A stretch of DNA of 64,000 bases from Lates calcarifer (GCF_001640805.2 NC_066838.1:993530-1057529); one strand, 5' to 3'; positions 35,127 to 47,850 are shown, counted from the first letter of the stretch. Numbers and translations: made by a program. Notes: a model not told the origin generated them from the sequence alone.

Positions 35127-37601
35127 AAATATACGGTAACCATGCACCATATGGACAAAAAACACACACAGACATGCACAAAAATGTGTGATCATAAAAA
35201 CATGTAGGGGTGTACACGTGCAGAAATGCGTTTAATAGTATGTGCAAATGTTTGTGATTGGATGCTCACAAATGCACATGTATATTTTGAGCACAGACAC
35301 TAACACACTAACACATACACAGAATTACAAGACATTCACATGTCTACAGTAACACAAAATGACAACACAGAGACAAGCACACACAACTATATGACATATA
35401 TGTGTATACATACACAGGTGCATAAACATACTGCTCTGAATGTAGTCAGGGCCACTGATACAAATCGACTGCAAGACTGTGTCCTCTGAAAGCTCTGCAC
35501 AGACTCCCAGAAACTTCCAAGTTTATTCACACCACTCGTAATGCCATTTAACACTATGTTTGTGTGTAGCATTGTGTGTGTCTGTGCTTAGCTGTGTATA
35601 GAGAGTCCTCTTGCTGCGAGGAAGGAGTCTAGACATGTGTAGCTGGTGTTACTGTTATGGTGGCATGGCATCAGATGTGCTGTTGTCCTGAATAAGGCAT
35701 GTTACAGTATGTAGATTGCCTTGTAATTCTCTCACTCTTATTTAAAGCTCAAGAGCCATGATGACCCAAACTGTATTGAAATGAGTCACTGCTATTTAAA
35801 TGACTTAATTTAAAGGTAGCCATTACAAATTATTTTTAGGGAATTGTTCAGTTTTTCTGCAAAGAGATTGAGCCTTGATACCAAAATCAGCCATAGGCTT
35901 GTATACTGATGGCTGACTGATTCTGTCCCACACTGTTATGAATATGGAAGTGGTGATAATAAATAATGTTAAAAGACTTAATTATACAATTTGGTAGCAT
36001 TAATGCTAACACTTAAATATACATACATTACCCTGACACATTCACACTAGTGTAAATTAACTAAACATATTTACCAAACCACAGTTTTCAAGTTTGTTTT
36101 TTCATTTAAATTGTATTCTACCTTATACTTATACACTGACATTTCAAGCAAATATTGTACTTTTTACCTCACTGCACATATTTGACAGCTACAGCTACGA
36201 GTTATTTTCCAGACTACAGTTTTGAATAACTAAAATTAGTATGTATAATACCATGGATTGATATACAAGAAATGATCCAACAGCATTTAAAAATCTCTCC
36301 ATTACCATAAGCCATCTTTAGATAAAGACTAGGTTTACAATTTCTCCATATATAGTCATCTGTTGTCATGTGATTAATGTTCTTACTTAGGCCATACTGT
36401 GACCCAGACTAATTTCTTAAGTCCAGACAAAATAACACTCCTTTCAGTGTTTTTTCTTTTTGCTTTAACCAGGAAGAATTACACATTTTGATATATATGT
36501 GTACCATACTGCTGGATTCATGTAAATTAAGTCCATGTATGTCTGAAAAACACTACCACTGGGGTCAGACTGGTTCATTCTGCATTTTCAAACTACACTA
36601 ATGTCTGCATGAATGCATTCAGTATTGTGCAGTGTGAATCAATGGTTTTGTCTTATTCACTGTGGCTGAGTCCACATCTCTGCCTATCCTGATTCTAATG
36701 ATAACACAAAATGTCAGCTCTAGCAATAGATAAACAAGATGTAATTGGCTTCTGACTCACTACATTTTTTCTATGAAATATGCAACAGAGAGTTTTGTGG
36801 ACCTCCAAATACAAAGATGTAGACCTGCTGTCAATACATTAGATTTACTTCTAATTTCACTTGATCAATAAAATGTTTATATCAAATATATCTTAATGAA
36901 ATGATTGGATTTATACTCTTCTGGCATGGGACCAACAACTACAAGACCATACTTTAAACAGCATATGTCCTACCTGTTGGGAGCTTGTGGCGGTTTTCTG
37001 TCAGCCATACAAATAGTTTGGCAAAGTGGCAGTTGCAGAGCCAGGGGTTGCCTTCCAGACGCAGCATTCGAAGGGAGGGCAGGGGTTCCAGGACTCTGAC
37101 ATCCAGTGCTTTCAGGCCATTCCTCTCCAGCTCAAGCTCTCTTAAAGAAGTCAACCCTGTAAAAGCGTCCATGCCTACCATGCTTAGATAGGGGTTGTTC
37201 CCCAGTCGCAGTTTGATCAGACTCCTAGACTCCCCGAATGTCCCAGAGGGGATTTCTGTCAGGTTGTTGCTTCCTAGGTCCAAGAAGACCAATCTAGAGG
37301 AGGTGCTCAGGGTCCCCGGTTCCAGCTGGGAGAGGGAGTTATTCCTCAGGTCCAGGTAGACCAGATCACTGTAGAGGACCAAGAAGTCAGACGGGATCCA
37401 GGGAATCCAGTTGTTGGAGAGCAGGAGACGGCGAACATCCAGAGGGATGGAGTCCGGGACTCTGGTTAGACCTTGGCTGTTGCAGTCTACAGTGTGGTGG
37501 TCTGGACACAAACAGCTGGATGGGCAGTTTTGGCCTCGCGTAAGCAAGGTGGAGGAGATCAAGGCAAGGAAAGGCTGCAGCCAGTTAATGCATGGTAACA
37601 T
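29979..37601 (-). CDS. lrrc38: lrrc38, BK-channel gamma subunit
   Basis: Two coding exons (37601-36974 and 30226-29979) joined in phase 1 give 291 residues; human LRRC38 has about 294. LRRC38 is a single-pass membrane protein that shifts voltage gating of the large-conductance calcium-activated potassium channel (gamma-4 type). Visible in order: signal peptide ([13 protein letters not shown]), LRR N-cap CPSSCLC, about five leucine-rich repeats ([35 protein letters not shown] and others), LRR C-cap [13 protein letters not shown] with [11 protein letters not shown], a transmembrane helix ([20 protein letters not shown]) and a short acidic tail ending EEEGND. The first in-frame codon at 37619 is GTG, so the ATG at 37601 is chosen. 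The tail and TM sequence separate it from LRRC26, LRRC52 and LRRC55. Confidence 0.93.
30960..30993. repeat. (CA)n microsatellite
   Basis: About 16 CA units in the lrrc38 intron. Confidence 0.95.
31749..31890 (-). repeat. partial 3' LTR of the Gypsy element
   Basis: A direct repeat of the first part of 33093-33545, sharing ACTCAAAAGCATGACTCA, ATCTGCATCTTTACTTGCAG and GTTTGGTAC at the same spacing. The remainder of the LTR is missing and the repeat joins RNase H sequence directly. Confidence 0.75.
31890..32600 (-). pseudogene. Gypsy pol relic (RT and RNase H)
   Basis: The reverse transcriptase palm motif YLDD (around 32,430-32,455) is intact on the minus strand, but flanking frames are broken. 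The RNase H part opens at 32174 with a connection-domain motif and reads [15 protein letters not shown], typical of the Ty3/Gypsy RNase H start. No integrase follows. Confidence 0.8.
33093..33545 (-). repeat. 5' LTR of the Gypsy element
   Basis: A 453-bp unit with TGTCA...TGACA ends in either reading. Its outer 130 bp (plus-strand start, with ACTCAAAAGCATGACTCA and ATCTGCATCTTTACTTGCAG) recur as a direct repeat at 31749-31890. Confidence 0.78.
34697..34722. repeat. (GT)n microsatellite
   Basis: About 12 GT units in the lrrc38 intron. Confidence 0.9.
34880..35060. repeat. dispersed fish repeat (ACGTCTATATTTGTGAGGAC type)
   Basis: Contains AACGTCTATATTTGTGAGGA, ATTCATTCCCTAGCAGCTTA and AAAACCAAGTCTTAACCCTC, phrases of an abundant teleost repeat often embedded in CA tracts. 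Family not named. Confidence 0.55.
35084..35122. repeat. (CA)n microsatellite
   Basis: About 19 CA units adjoining the preceding dispersed repeat. Confidence 0.95.
36974..37601 (-). CDS. lrrc38: lrrc38 coding exon 1
   Basis: Encodes signal peptide, N-cap, all repeats and most of the C-cap, ending in phase 1 at a GTAGGA donor after NRHKLPT. A large single LRR exon is usual for this small family. Confidence 0.92.
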
Positions 37602-37621
37602 TGTTGAGGGGGCAGCCACAT
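37559..37621 (-). other. overlapping upstream ORF of lrrc38
   Basis: An ATG at 37621, 20 bases upstream of the lrrc38 start and out of frame with it, opens a 20-codon ORF that stops at 37559 inside the lrrc38 coding sequence. Its context is weak (T at -3), whereas the main ATG has A at -3. Leaky scanning would be expected. Confidence 0.5.
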
Positions 37622-37894
37622 TAATCAGGAGATGGGGGGTGTGTGGGGGCTCAACAGGAGGTAAGAGGGGAGGTAAGGGAGACAGACAGATGAACAGATT
37701 GATATCACAGGAGGGGAAAGGAGAGGAAAGGAAAGGTCAAATAATGTGCGTTCAGCGTGGCACTGGCATCCTTTTGTGCTCTCTGCACTGCAAAGCGAGA
37801 ACAACCCAAAAAGCCATCGAATAGCGAGGGAGCGTTGTAATTCCAGGAGTCATGTAACAAGCAGTCTAGATCAAATAGCAGCCTGCTGGCTTTG

Positions 37895-37980
37895 AGGGAA
37901 GAGAGGGGAGGAGCAAAAGAGAGAGCGTGCAAGAGAGTGAGGAGGAGGAGGGGAAGAGGGGGGATGTGAAAGGGAAGAGG
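37895..37980. repeat. purine-rich (GA) tract upstream of lrrc38
   Basis: Nearly continuous AG/GGA-rich sequence on the plus strand, so pyrimidine-rich on the coding strand, within 0.4 kb of the lrrc38 start. It may belong to the 5' UTR or core promoter. Confidence 0.7.
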
Positions 37981-38023
37981 ATTAACACAGAGGTAAATAG
38001 AAGCTAACGAACCAGAGGCAAGG

Positions 38024-38041
38024 GGGGGCGGGGCTTATTGG
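38024..38041 (-). promoter_or_regulatory. CCAAT box plus GC box, lrrc38 promoter
   Basis: On the minus strand CCAAT (38041-38037) is followed at once by GCCCCGCCCCCC, an Sp/KLF-type GC box, 0.42 kb upstream of the lrrc38 ATG. Orientation and spacing suit a TATA-less promoter. Inferred. Confidence 0.45.
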
Positions 38042-38072
38042 CTAAGCCACGAGTATATGACGTGTATTTGCA

Positions 38073-38093
38073 TGTGTGTGTGTGTGTGTGTGT
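38073..38093. repeat. (GT)n microsatellite
   Basis: About 10 GT units just upstream of the lrrc38 CCAAT/GC boxes. Confidence 0.85.
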
Positions 38094-41000
38094 CTATGTA
38101 GGGTACCAGGGACAGCCCTCCATGCCTCATTAGTCAGCCACTGAAGTAAGCCAACTACCCCTGTCATCAGTGGGATCAGTTGGGCAAAAGTACAGCGAGA
38201 GTCCTCACTGACTGAAATCCTGTCATTGTATTTTGAGTATTCCTTCTCTGCACAGACAGACCTGAAGTGAAGATGAGAATGCCATCACCATCTGTGACAA
38301 ACATGTGACGCTGTGACGTCTGTACAGCCAACAGCAGCATCCCACGCAGTCCTCTGGAATCACTGCTGTTTTCCCTCCCTTCCTCCCTGCTTCCTCCTTC
38401 AATCCCCCAATTTTCTTTTCCTCACCTTCGCTTTATGTTCTGAATGGACCTGACATAGTGTGGTGGTGTCATTTATGAGGTGAAGCTGTCACTCTACAGC
38501 TCTTTGCAGGCTGATTCATATTTATCATTCATGCGCAAAACACAACGGACTAATCATAAACAGCTGTGGCAGCTGAAATAATCACAGCACAGTGACACTA
38601 CAGGAAAGAATACCTTTATGGAGCTTTAAATAATCTTCTTAAAATACATTAATAATTAATATTTTGGTTCAGACTGTTCAAATTCAACTTGAAGGCATTC
38701 CTTTTGCTGTACACTGTAGATGGATGAACCAGGATCCCACTGGTTTCTGCCAGTTTCAAAGGGGAATCAGCTTGATGTGTCTCTTGTCTGCTGCAGTCTC
38801 TTACTTTGTTATTTTCTGTAACATCATACACATATCTCACTGGAATCACTGGAATCTTTCACTATTTGCAGAGAGAATGGAGAGAGGAATTCCCTATGAG
38901 CTGTAAAGGTTATGTGGACATAAACCTGATACATAATGTAAATTTCTGTAGTTAAATTTAATGAAATATAATGAATCAATGTCATCTATTTATTCACAGT
39001 CATTTGGTTTGAGCATATGTGCATATGAAGTGTGGTCAGTGTAGAATCAATGGATTTCTAATCCTAAATCCTTCATTTTTCTGTTTGCCAGTGACATCAG
39101 GTCAGCAAAAAATGAAATATTACATAAATATCACCGGAGTCTTACTAAATCATAGATTCTGCTCTGAGAAAAAGATGACAACAGAAAGAAATATACAAAG
39201 TGCTTCGGCTCTGGGTTCTATCATAAAAGAAAAATGGGTCAGATCAACTGCGACATTAGGAAGAGGCAAGGCAGTACAGCGTGTTTGTACTGCACCAAGC
39301 TGACCTTTACTGAAGTCAATCCAATGACAGTAACAATGTGATTTAATATCAGCTTTGGGTTGTGTTATGACTTTGTTGTGGTGGTTACAGTTGGAATTGC
39401 AGGTCATATGACACCCTGGCCCAGAAAAGATTCTTAACACAATAAGTGCAAAGGAATGCCTGTAAAATGGTGAATACATTTTTCTGAGGTCTGCACACAA
39501 ACACCCAGGCTGTATCACCTTTCAGGGAGAAAATGGGCAATGAACTGCATTTGGATGAGGTACTGGAGGTCTCTGGAGGCTCTTCCCTGTTGTCTCACAG
39601 CTTCATTCTACACCCATCACTCCTTCATTCTGCCCAGTAGAGTCAATGGATCTGTGACGTTTGTTTTTTAGTGTTCAGGGTCAGGTTTACCAATTTCTTT
39701 TAACTAACTTGTCATGTGATAATTAGCATAACTAAGACTGCTTAAATTTCCACATAAATTTGTGGGCATGTTTCATTCACAAAAATGTTACTAAAAAGTA
39801 AAAACAATATTATCATACCTTGGAGCCTCAAGTCTTGCTGAAATGTATTCAGATGAAGGCTTTATGACATAAAAATATAAAAATATAACTACTTTTCTCT
39901 GACCTTGGTAGTGAAATTACGTGTGTAGTATTTTGTTATGATGAAGATACTGTTATCTAAAAATTCTGTGTGTTTCATGATGACTCCTAACTGGATATGA
40001 AAGAGAAGAAATCCATATTTATGGATTTGGAGCTCAGCCATACGTTTTGGACTGTGTCACAAGCATCAAACAAGTGCTCTGTTGTTTCTATATACGGGTC
40101 TGCTGTGTGTTTAATTATGTAATTAAACTGTGTAATTATGATAGTGCTAATAGTACTGATTAGAGATTCTCTGTATCTTTCTGTGTTGTATCTAGTGTTG
40201 TATATAATCTTATATTGTTTATGTGTATATATGTGTATCCTGTCATTTTCAATTTGTCAAGTTAATGTCAATATGGGTGTGGCTCATAGGAGTTGTATTG
40301 TCTGTCATTATATGTCTGCATATATGATGTTTCGATTTATAAATTTCATAGTGTTTATATGTAATAGCTGCTATAGGAAGCTAAATAAACAAGCATGCAA
40401 ACATATGTCTGGACTGGACTAGATGAAGACGTTATAAAGATATGCCTCCTAAATATTGCTTCACAGTGACTCATAATTAAAAAAAGCAGACAGAGTTGAG
40501 AAAATGACTTACTTAAATGTCTTACTCAGTCTTCACCACTGTGAAACCATATGGACTGAGAGCCAGAACCATGAATATAGTTTGTGTCATGTGTATCAGT
40601 ATGATTAGGCTATCTACATTTCTCAAATAATCCTCAGCTTCAGGGTTCTAAAAGCTTGGAAAATTCTCTACTTCCCTCTTGTGCCCAAAACTTGCATCAC
40701 AATCTGATAACCACAGTTTGTGTGAATACATTTTGGTGTACAGTGTTCAGTGGGAAATCAATGGGGAAAGGAATATCCTTTCTTGGATGGAGAATTTGTC
40801 TAATAGTATTCTCATACTACAAGCAGAAGTCAGTGAAGTCAGGTCATGTCAAATAATTAAATTCTGCATGTCACCATTTTTTTTTTTAATTGAAGACACA
40901 ACAAAATTCAGTTTCAGTTTGTGTTTTCTTTACTTTTCATTTTCTTGTTTTATACAAAATAATCCAATAACAGTATAACAAATAATTAAAATTAACAAGT

Positions 41001-41524
41001 ATACCATCAAATATACATTTATACAGAAAAACATAAAATAGAAAAGCAAAAGTCCAAGTGAGATCACAGTGGTAAGGGCTGAGAAGAGAGGCGTGTTTGG
41101 CTGCAGGTGACCCCTCTAAAATCTAACACTAACCCTCTGTTCCAAGGGCGTTGGACCAAAAGAGTCCAGCAAATATATTTAAAACTTCTGTCTAGAGTTG
41201 AAGTGTTTTCAGGGTCACCCTGGTCACACAAAAAGGAAGATTGTGCGGTAAAGGGAACAGGTACTGCATAAAGCTGAAATATTGGATTCTGAGAGTTAAT
41301 TTTCATTCAAATTTATAAATTTGATTGTTGGCCAAGACATTTTGAGAGTGAAATGTAGACTTATAACTTTCTGTAAACTGTAAAGCAGTTTCTCTCATGT
41401 CAGTTTAGTTGTTCAGAATTTTGATACCAGAGTGGTAATATTAAAAAAAAGTTTTCTTACTTTTCTGTTTGAGTAAACAAATAATGTACAAAATCTTAAT
41501 AAGAGAGCTATAGAGAATTTGAGG

Positions 41525-41715
41525 TGTTTTTGAACTTTGATAGACAGCAGAACCAGGCTAGCTGTGTTCCCCTGCTTCTTTATGCTACATTGGGCCAGCC
41601 ATGTTCTAACTCCAGTTCTGTGCTTAATACAATGTGAGGCTAATATCCATTTTTATTTTCTCTCTCATTCCCAGAAAGCAAAAAATAAGCAAATTTCCCA
41701 TTCCATTTCTTTAGA
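41525..41715. repeat. dispersed fish repeat (second copy)
   Basis: Diverged copy of the repeat at 21360-21560: GCAGAACCAGGCTAGCTGTG, TTCCCCTGCTTCTTTATGCT and AAAAAATAAGCAAATTTCCC correspond to its start, middle and end. Confidence 0.5.
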
Positions 41716-44700
41716 GCTATCATGTGTAAAATGTAAAGACTTCCAACACATTTATCAGATACATGAGAAAGATCCCCTGCATCAGAATCAGTACATTTCA
41801 GCTCTATGTGAGTACTGAGAAGCTGCCATAGTGCAGTTCAAACAGGAGTCAGCATATGGACAGAGCACGGCACAGACACACTGAAACAATTACAAAAAAA
41901 TTGAACTTGTATCACTTTAAACTGTACATAGAGAGGTCATGTTCAAGTGAGGTCGTTTCTATTCTCTGTGAATGATCCCACATACCAAGATGAAACAGCC
42001 AGTGCTTAGAGCAGTGAATCTGTAGTTTGGCTCTAAACTCACATAATATTGAATAATAAAAAAAACAAAGAATATCAAGTGGACTGAATTTAACACTGTT
42101 AAGAGTGATTGTGTCTTCAGTATGAGCTCTCACTGCTGAATAGTTCACAGATAAGCATAGCTCTTCACAAAATAACCAGTTGTTTAGTGTGAATATTTTC
42201 CACATAAAACAGCTATTTTAATCAAATATTCACTGGGCTTTCATAATTGTTCCAGAATGAATATGAATATATGAATATGACTTTGTAATTCAATCTTTCA
42301 TTTTTGTGATATTAGTAGAAGCCAGTTTAGCCCATACTGGTGGTAGACATTCATTCATGCTGAAAAAATGATCACATGCAACAACTAGCCACTGAGGGCC
42401 CCATTCAGACTTTGACTGATTTTTTTTTCTCTAGGAAACCTCATTGTTCAGCTTCTCTTACATGTTAAGAAAAGTTTTAAGGTGAAGGGTGTTTCTAATA
42501 TTTTTTCTGTCTCATTTATTGAAATGGAGGAGCACAAATATTATCGTCCTGACCAATAAGCTATCATGATTGTATTCTCTCATTTGTGAGATAGGCTTTG
42601 AATAATCAAAAAGCAGGAACCACACTGTGTTTTTCTCTGAAGTGTCTCTGTGCGTTTTCCCAACACACATCAAATAATGCCAGTTATAACAGATGCAGCT
42701 ATGTCACTGTATGAATGTGCTGCCTGGGCCCTGTGTGTCAAAACATTAAAATGTGCATACCATGCATATGTACAGTACAGCATCTTGGTGTGTCTGTAAA
42801 ACATAGGACAATTGTTACAATAATGCCACACATACGTACACACACGTATGATAAAATAGTGCAGACTGGTATTGAAAATCTGACTGAATAACATTTATTA
42901 CATATCAAAGGTAAAAGGAGGATGTGAAAAGAAAATTTGTTGGAAGAGCCTCAAAATGAGAGATGTGGAAGCACCTTTTAGACTGCAGTTGTGAAAAAAT
43001 GCAAAACAAGTCATGTAACTCCAGGAAGTGTGACACAGACCATGAAGCACACCCACTGTGTGCAGTATGTGTAGTGTCGAATGTGCTTTTGAAATGAGCT
43101 AGTCTTGTACAGTCCATGAAACATATAGCATATGTTCAAACATTAGCATGCACCAGTAAAGACTGTACAAGTAAAGTAGTTCAGTGCATTTCTTCAAACC
43201 CTAACTTTTGACCTCGCTGTGCACCTGTATGTAACGATAAGAAGAGGGAGGTTAAAGTGCAGGGCTGATTTAAACACAGCAGTTTCCCTCTTTGCCCAAG
43301 TGGCTGTCCAGCCAGTATGAGTAACACATGAAATGAACAATAATATAAATCCAAACCTGCACTGTAAAAATTGTGATTTTGTGATCAGACCATAAAGAAG
43401 AACTAACCTTCCTGGTTTAGAATAACATTGACTTTCACGAAATCAACTGTCAGCTGGAAGGAAATCTGATGGATTGGGGTGCTAGCGGAGGCTATCACAA
43501 AATCAGGAGCGTTGTACCTTATATATGATTGAGGATACTATGACCATTTACAAACAAGACCAACTTCAGGGTTTTGAGGTCAGTAAGGCCTCATGTACAT
43601 ACAGTACATTAACAGTGAATGGGTAAACCTGTGCTTTGTGCTGGTACAGTAGAAGGAAGAGGTTAAATATGCCAAACGTCCCAATACCAAAAGAGAATCA
43701 GACATCACATTATCCAAGGGGAGAATTCATTCTTCCATTCTGTGAAGTATAAATTATTGTCCTATCCGCATAACATTTATAAAAAGCACAGTTTTATCAA
43801 AATTCACATTAAAAAAAAGCAAAAACAAAGACAGAGTAGAGTTCATAGAGTCTACTGTTTCTATGAAGTTTAAAGTCATGTTCCCTTTAGAATCCCCACC
43901 CAAAGTGGTTTCTGAAACTCAGCATCTCACCTCAGCTGGTACATTTTAAGCCATAAAGGGAATATGCACATGGACAGATAATCAGAGGGTCCACACTTCA
44001 TGGTGTAACTATGGAGCAGAGGACCTGCATGTCACAAAGAAAACCTGAGAGGATTAAAAACTCATTTTGAAGGAGATCATGATGCTTTATTTCTTGAGAA
44101 GACTGTCCTCACAAGAAAAACAATGACATTAGTTGATTGTTCAAATGCATAAAACTGCCTGTATTTACAGCTCTAAGAGCCACATGAGTTATAACCCCTT
44201 CCAAGGCAGAACTAGCAGAACTAACATAACATTGTTATGGTCTCACAAACCCTAACCCAAACCATTACACAATATTTCCCTAACCTAGATGAAGCCCAAA
44301 CCTAGTAACATCTAAATCACAGTAACCTTAACAGTCATATGGGCTTTGTAACACTGATTTGTGATGGTTTTGGAAGCTTCTGAGAAACAATATCATCCAA
44401 ATAAGCTATTTTCTTATTTGTTTGCTTTGATATCTCGGCCATTTTGGAAGGCAGTGACATTCTTTCAGGTTGTAGGAAGTGTTATTGTTCTTGTGACAGC
44501 CTCAGAGGGAATACTGATGTCTTTTCTAAGAGGGGTCCTTTCATTCTGCAAAGTGAATCTTGTGTAACAACTTCTTCAAAAATCTATGCTAGCTTAGGGC
44601 TCCTTGAGCTCCTGAGGCCTTTGTCTGGAAGGCATGTTCAATAACCCAACCATGAAAATGCATACATGCAGAAAGTATCACGGACAATAAAATTACACTT

Positions 44701-45680
44701 CCTGCTTGTGCTTGCAACTAGTCGTTGCTACAGGATCTGTGCAGACTCTGTGCACAACAGTGCAGAAAATACAATACATCTGTGCAATGATACATTGCCA
44801 ATGAATGTGGTCAGGTTGCAAGTACAACAGGTCGCACATGATCACTACCAGCTTTGAGGATACGTTCACAAGTGCAACACAGGCCATGGCAACAATGCTT
44901 TTTGAAGCTGCTTTTTAAATTGAGTTGCTGAGTTCCAGCACACCAAAATCACAGATTTCATCTTAGTCTTGAATCTTGAATCTTATGAAACTGCATTTTA
45001 CAAAAAATAAAATGCAGGCCTATCTTTACCCATGTAGGTCTAGGAGCAGATTTTGTAGGTTGTGGTAGTCCCAATTAAGAGGAGGAACACAGAGTTTTAG
45101 CTAAATGCTAAATATGCTATGCTTTGTTGTTGAGTTTAATAAATGTGTGGTGAGTGATTGAACACAGAGGTATCTGTCCTCCAGTTTTGTCTTTTATCAG
45201 CATAAGATGACAATTAACAAACATGCACACACACATTATTGGTGAGATATAGATAATTGAGATATTTTATCTTTGGTGACTGCAATGTTTTATGTTCAAC
45301 CTGTGACACCTTATAAAAGACAGAAACAATTGAGCCAGGAGGAAACTTTTTGGGGACTACAAGATATTTTCTCAAAATCAGGTAGCATATAAACTAAACT
45401 GAAGTGAATCACTCAAACAAATTAGTGCTAGAGTGCCAATTGTAATGAACACCAATCTGTTATTTGGGGGCACTGTATGACAAAAAAAAAATGTATATTG
45501 ATATGTACAAGATGATGACTGTGTTTTCACTGTAACACTGATTTCTTCTGAACTGGAAACACTATGCCTGTAAAGTATGAAGCATTTGATCGCAAGGTAT
45601 TGTTTCCAAACCCATAGCCTGACCCAGACTTTAAAGTGACTAACTAGCAGCTTCACAGTAAATAGGACAGTGAAATCACG

Positions 45681-46157
45681 GTGAACAACAGACAGCATAT
45701 GGTCCAATCAACACTAAGATATGATCCATTCCAGGTGACCGAAGCATATTTCAAGGATAAAAATGGTAAGAAGATGTGTGTAAAAAACAAGATTATCAAC
45801 CCACTAACTTTTCAAAATATCAGCAGTCATGCCATTTTACACCATTTTCACACAGTCAGCACACAAAGGATTCTTAAGGAGACTGTTTTGTCTGTAAAAA
45901 TTGATGGTAGCTACTGCATGTGGTTCTTTCACAGCAGAGGCATTGGAATATTTAGTGACCTTTTAAAGAGGCTTTTAAAGGGCAAATCTCTTCACTTCAT
46001 TGCAAAGGAGCCAATAAACAGAGTGAGGAAAACCCAAAGCAACCACTATCTGAGCAACACTAACATTAACAATGTTAACAGGAGTCAAACTGAGTTGCAG
46101 CTGGAGAACCAAATAGAAACCAGGCACCGACCAGCACACACAGCTAGTTTGTATTAA
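45681..46157 (+). other. unassigned open frame, 158 codons
   Basis: Starts at an ATG and is rich in Asn, His, Lys and Ile. No signal peptide, membrane segment or domain motif was recognised and no splice signals were found around it. It opposes the likely 3' flank of ephb2. Probably a chance ORF or the trace of an old repeat. Confidence 0.15.
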
Positions 46158-46340
46158 TAGTAGAGTGCAAAGACTGTTAGATTCTATTAAGCAGGTAAAT
46201 AGTTTAAGCTGCTGCCACCACAACAGCAGCTCTTCCACCACCAACACAGGTAGCAATTACAAGTAGAGACCACACTGCTGCACCTTGGTTCCCATAGCCA
46301 TTAAACATTGTGTATTTCTGTCTTTTTCATATGTTTTGTA

Positions 46341-47741
46341 TTTTTATTTTTCACGTTAATGAACTGTTTGTGTGTATTTCTGTTTCCAAACTCGATTCAA
46401 ATCGTCCCTTGTCCCAAATAAAATGTTTTGAATTGGACAAAATAAACTACTGGAAATAAAACTACTATCTGCTTCACACAAAGTGCCTCTGCGACTCCCT
46501 ATCCAATGGCTGGGAGTTGTGTCCAACAATTTGTGTAATGTTCCGAAACAGAAAATCCAACAAGCACATTCTTTATGCAGCGATTGGCCAGGTACAGTAT
46601 GTGGAGCTGTGTAAGCAGGACAGTAAACTGTGTATACCATCCACCCATCCATCCATTCGTTAGCTATGCCGATTATCTTTTCAGGGTCATGGGGGTCTGG
46701 ATCCAATATGAGCTGACACTGGGTGAATATAATGCTAGTTAATGTGTTTAGTTAAAGCTATAATCATTAAGATTGATTGCTTAAGGTTGATTTGGCAACA
46801 CCTGTGGTTTCTACTGGTAATGGCAAGTGTATGGGTAAAAAAAGAAATTGGTCAAATTATGATCAAAAGGATTTTGAGCATCTACAATGATAATACAAAT
46901 AATTCCAAAAATATATTTCATAAATCTGCATGAGAAACTTAAGTTTGTACATTATAAATTTGTTTTGTTTTGTTTTTTTTTTTAAAAAAAGAAGTGATTT
47001 TGTGAACTTACAAATAGAGCAGAAAACTATGTGTAAAATGCTTCACATTCCCACAAAATGTGTGACGCTGAAGTAACAAAGACAATTTTGACCCTGTCTT
47101 TACACCTCAATCTGATTGGACAGTGACAGTGACAAACCAATCACAAAGCAGAGTCCATTGGAGAGTAGGTGGCTCTGTTAGCTTCATCTGCAGGTACTGA
47201 AGGGTTAGTAGGTTTTCTAGATGGCGGTGGGTTTAATTAATATGCTGTGTATGTATGCAAACTCATCTGGGTCACAGAAGAACAACTTTTTACAAAGGTA
47301 GATTTTTAAAAAATATTTCTGAATGTCACTGTACAAGCTCAAAATCATATTGACTCTAATTTGTTTTCTTATGGAACATTTCAACCTGGTGATAGTGAAA
47401 TCAAGTGTGGTGTGTTACCATTTAATAGAATAAATTCAATTAACAAGGTATCCCATTAAATAAACATGGACTGAGCAGTTTGAAGACTGAGTCTGGATGG
47501 TTGTGGTCAAGGGAAACTACAACATCAAAGTCCCAAGTGTTACCTGAACATAAAACAGCTATGACAAAACTACCAAATGTCTGTGCAGTGCTGCAGGCTG
47601 AAGGAACCTTCTGGAGAGAGTTTGGAGGGAGGGTGAAGCTGAGGTTGGATTGAAGTCACCGTCCAGGTTCCAGGAGAATGCAGGTTTGGTGGCTGCTGGG
47701 TTTCTGGGTAAACAGAGCCTATGTGCTCCTGGTCTGTGAGA
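46341..47741 (-). other. ephb2: probable ephb2 3' UTR
   Basis: Sequence following the ephb2 stop. The first canonical AATAAA on the minus strand lies at 46348-46343, giving a 3' UTR of about 1.4 kb if used. A SINE tail fragment lies at 46638-46728, inside this interval. Assignment is by position only. Confidence 0.35.
46638..46728 (-). mobile_element. SINE 3' tail fragment
   Basis: (CCAT)n tract followed by GATTATCTTTTCAGGGTCAT and GAGCTGACACTGGGTG. This is the inverted tail of the SINE family seen in full at 51917-52273. Confidence 0.55.
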
Positions 47742-47850
47742 TCACACTTCCACTGAAGTGATCTGGTTCATCTGGGCCCTCATGGACTGGATGCTGTTGA
47801 GGATCTTTTTCTGGTGGCCGGCTAATGTCACTCCCACTCTGAGGATGTCC
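47742..47850 (-). CDS. ephb2: ephb2 exon 16 (C-terminus)
   Basis: Encodes [20 protein letters not shown], the SAM end and MNQITSVEV, then TGA. SVEV is the PDZ-binding tail of EphB2. Too short and spliced to appear as an obvious ORF. Confidence 0.95.

Larger units (their letters stand above)
30227..36973 (-). other. lrrc38 single intron (6.7 kb)
   Basis: GT-AG intron carrying a (CA)n tract (30960-30993), a deleted Gypsy element (31749-33545), a (GT)n tract (34697-34722) and a dispersed fish repeat with an adjoining (CA)n tract (34880-35122). The part from 35,150 to 36,970 is AT-rich with nothing recognisable. Confidence 0.85.
38100..46340. other. intergenic region between lrrc38 and ephb2
   Basis: AT-rich DNA without a recognised gene. 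It contains a dispersed repeat (41525-41715) and one unassigned 158-codon open frame (45681-46157, plus). I see nothing else that can be supported. Confidence 0.4.

Noticed and set aside
37602..37619. Extending lrrc38 to the codon at 37619
   Set aside because: That codon is GTG, not ATG; the first in-frame ATG with good context is at 37601 and gives a family-typical length.
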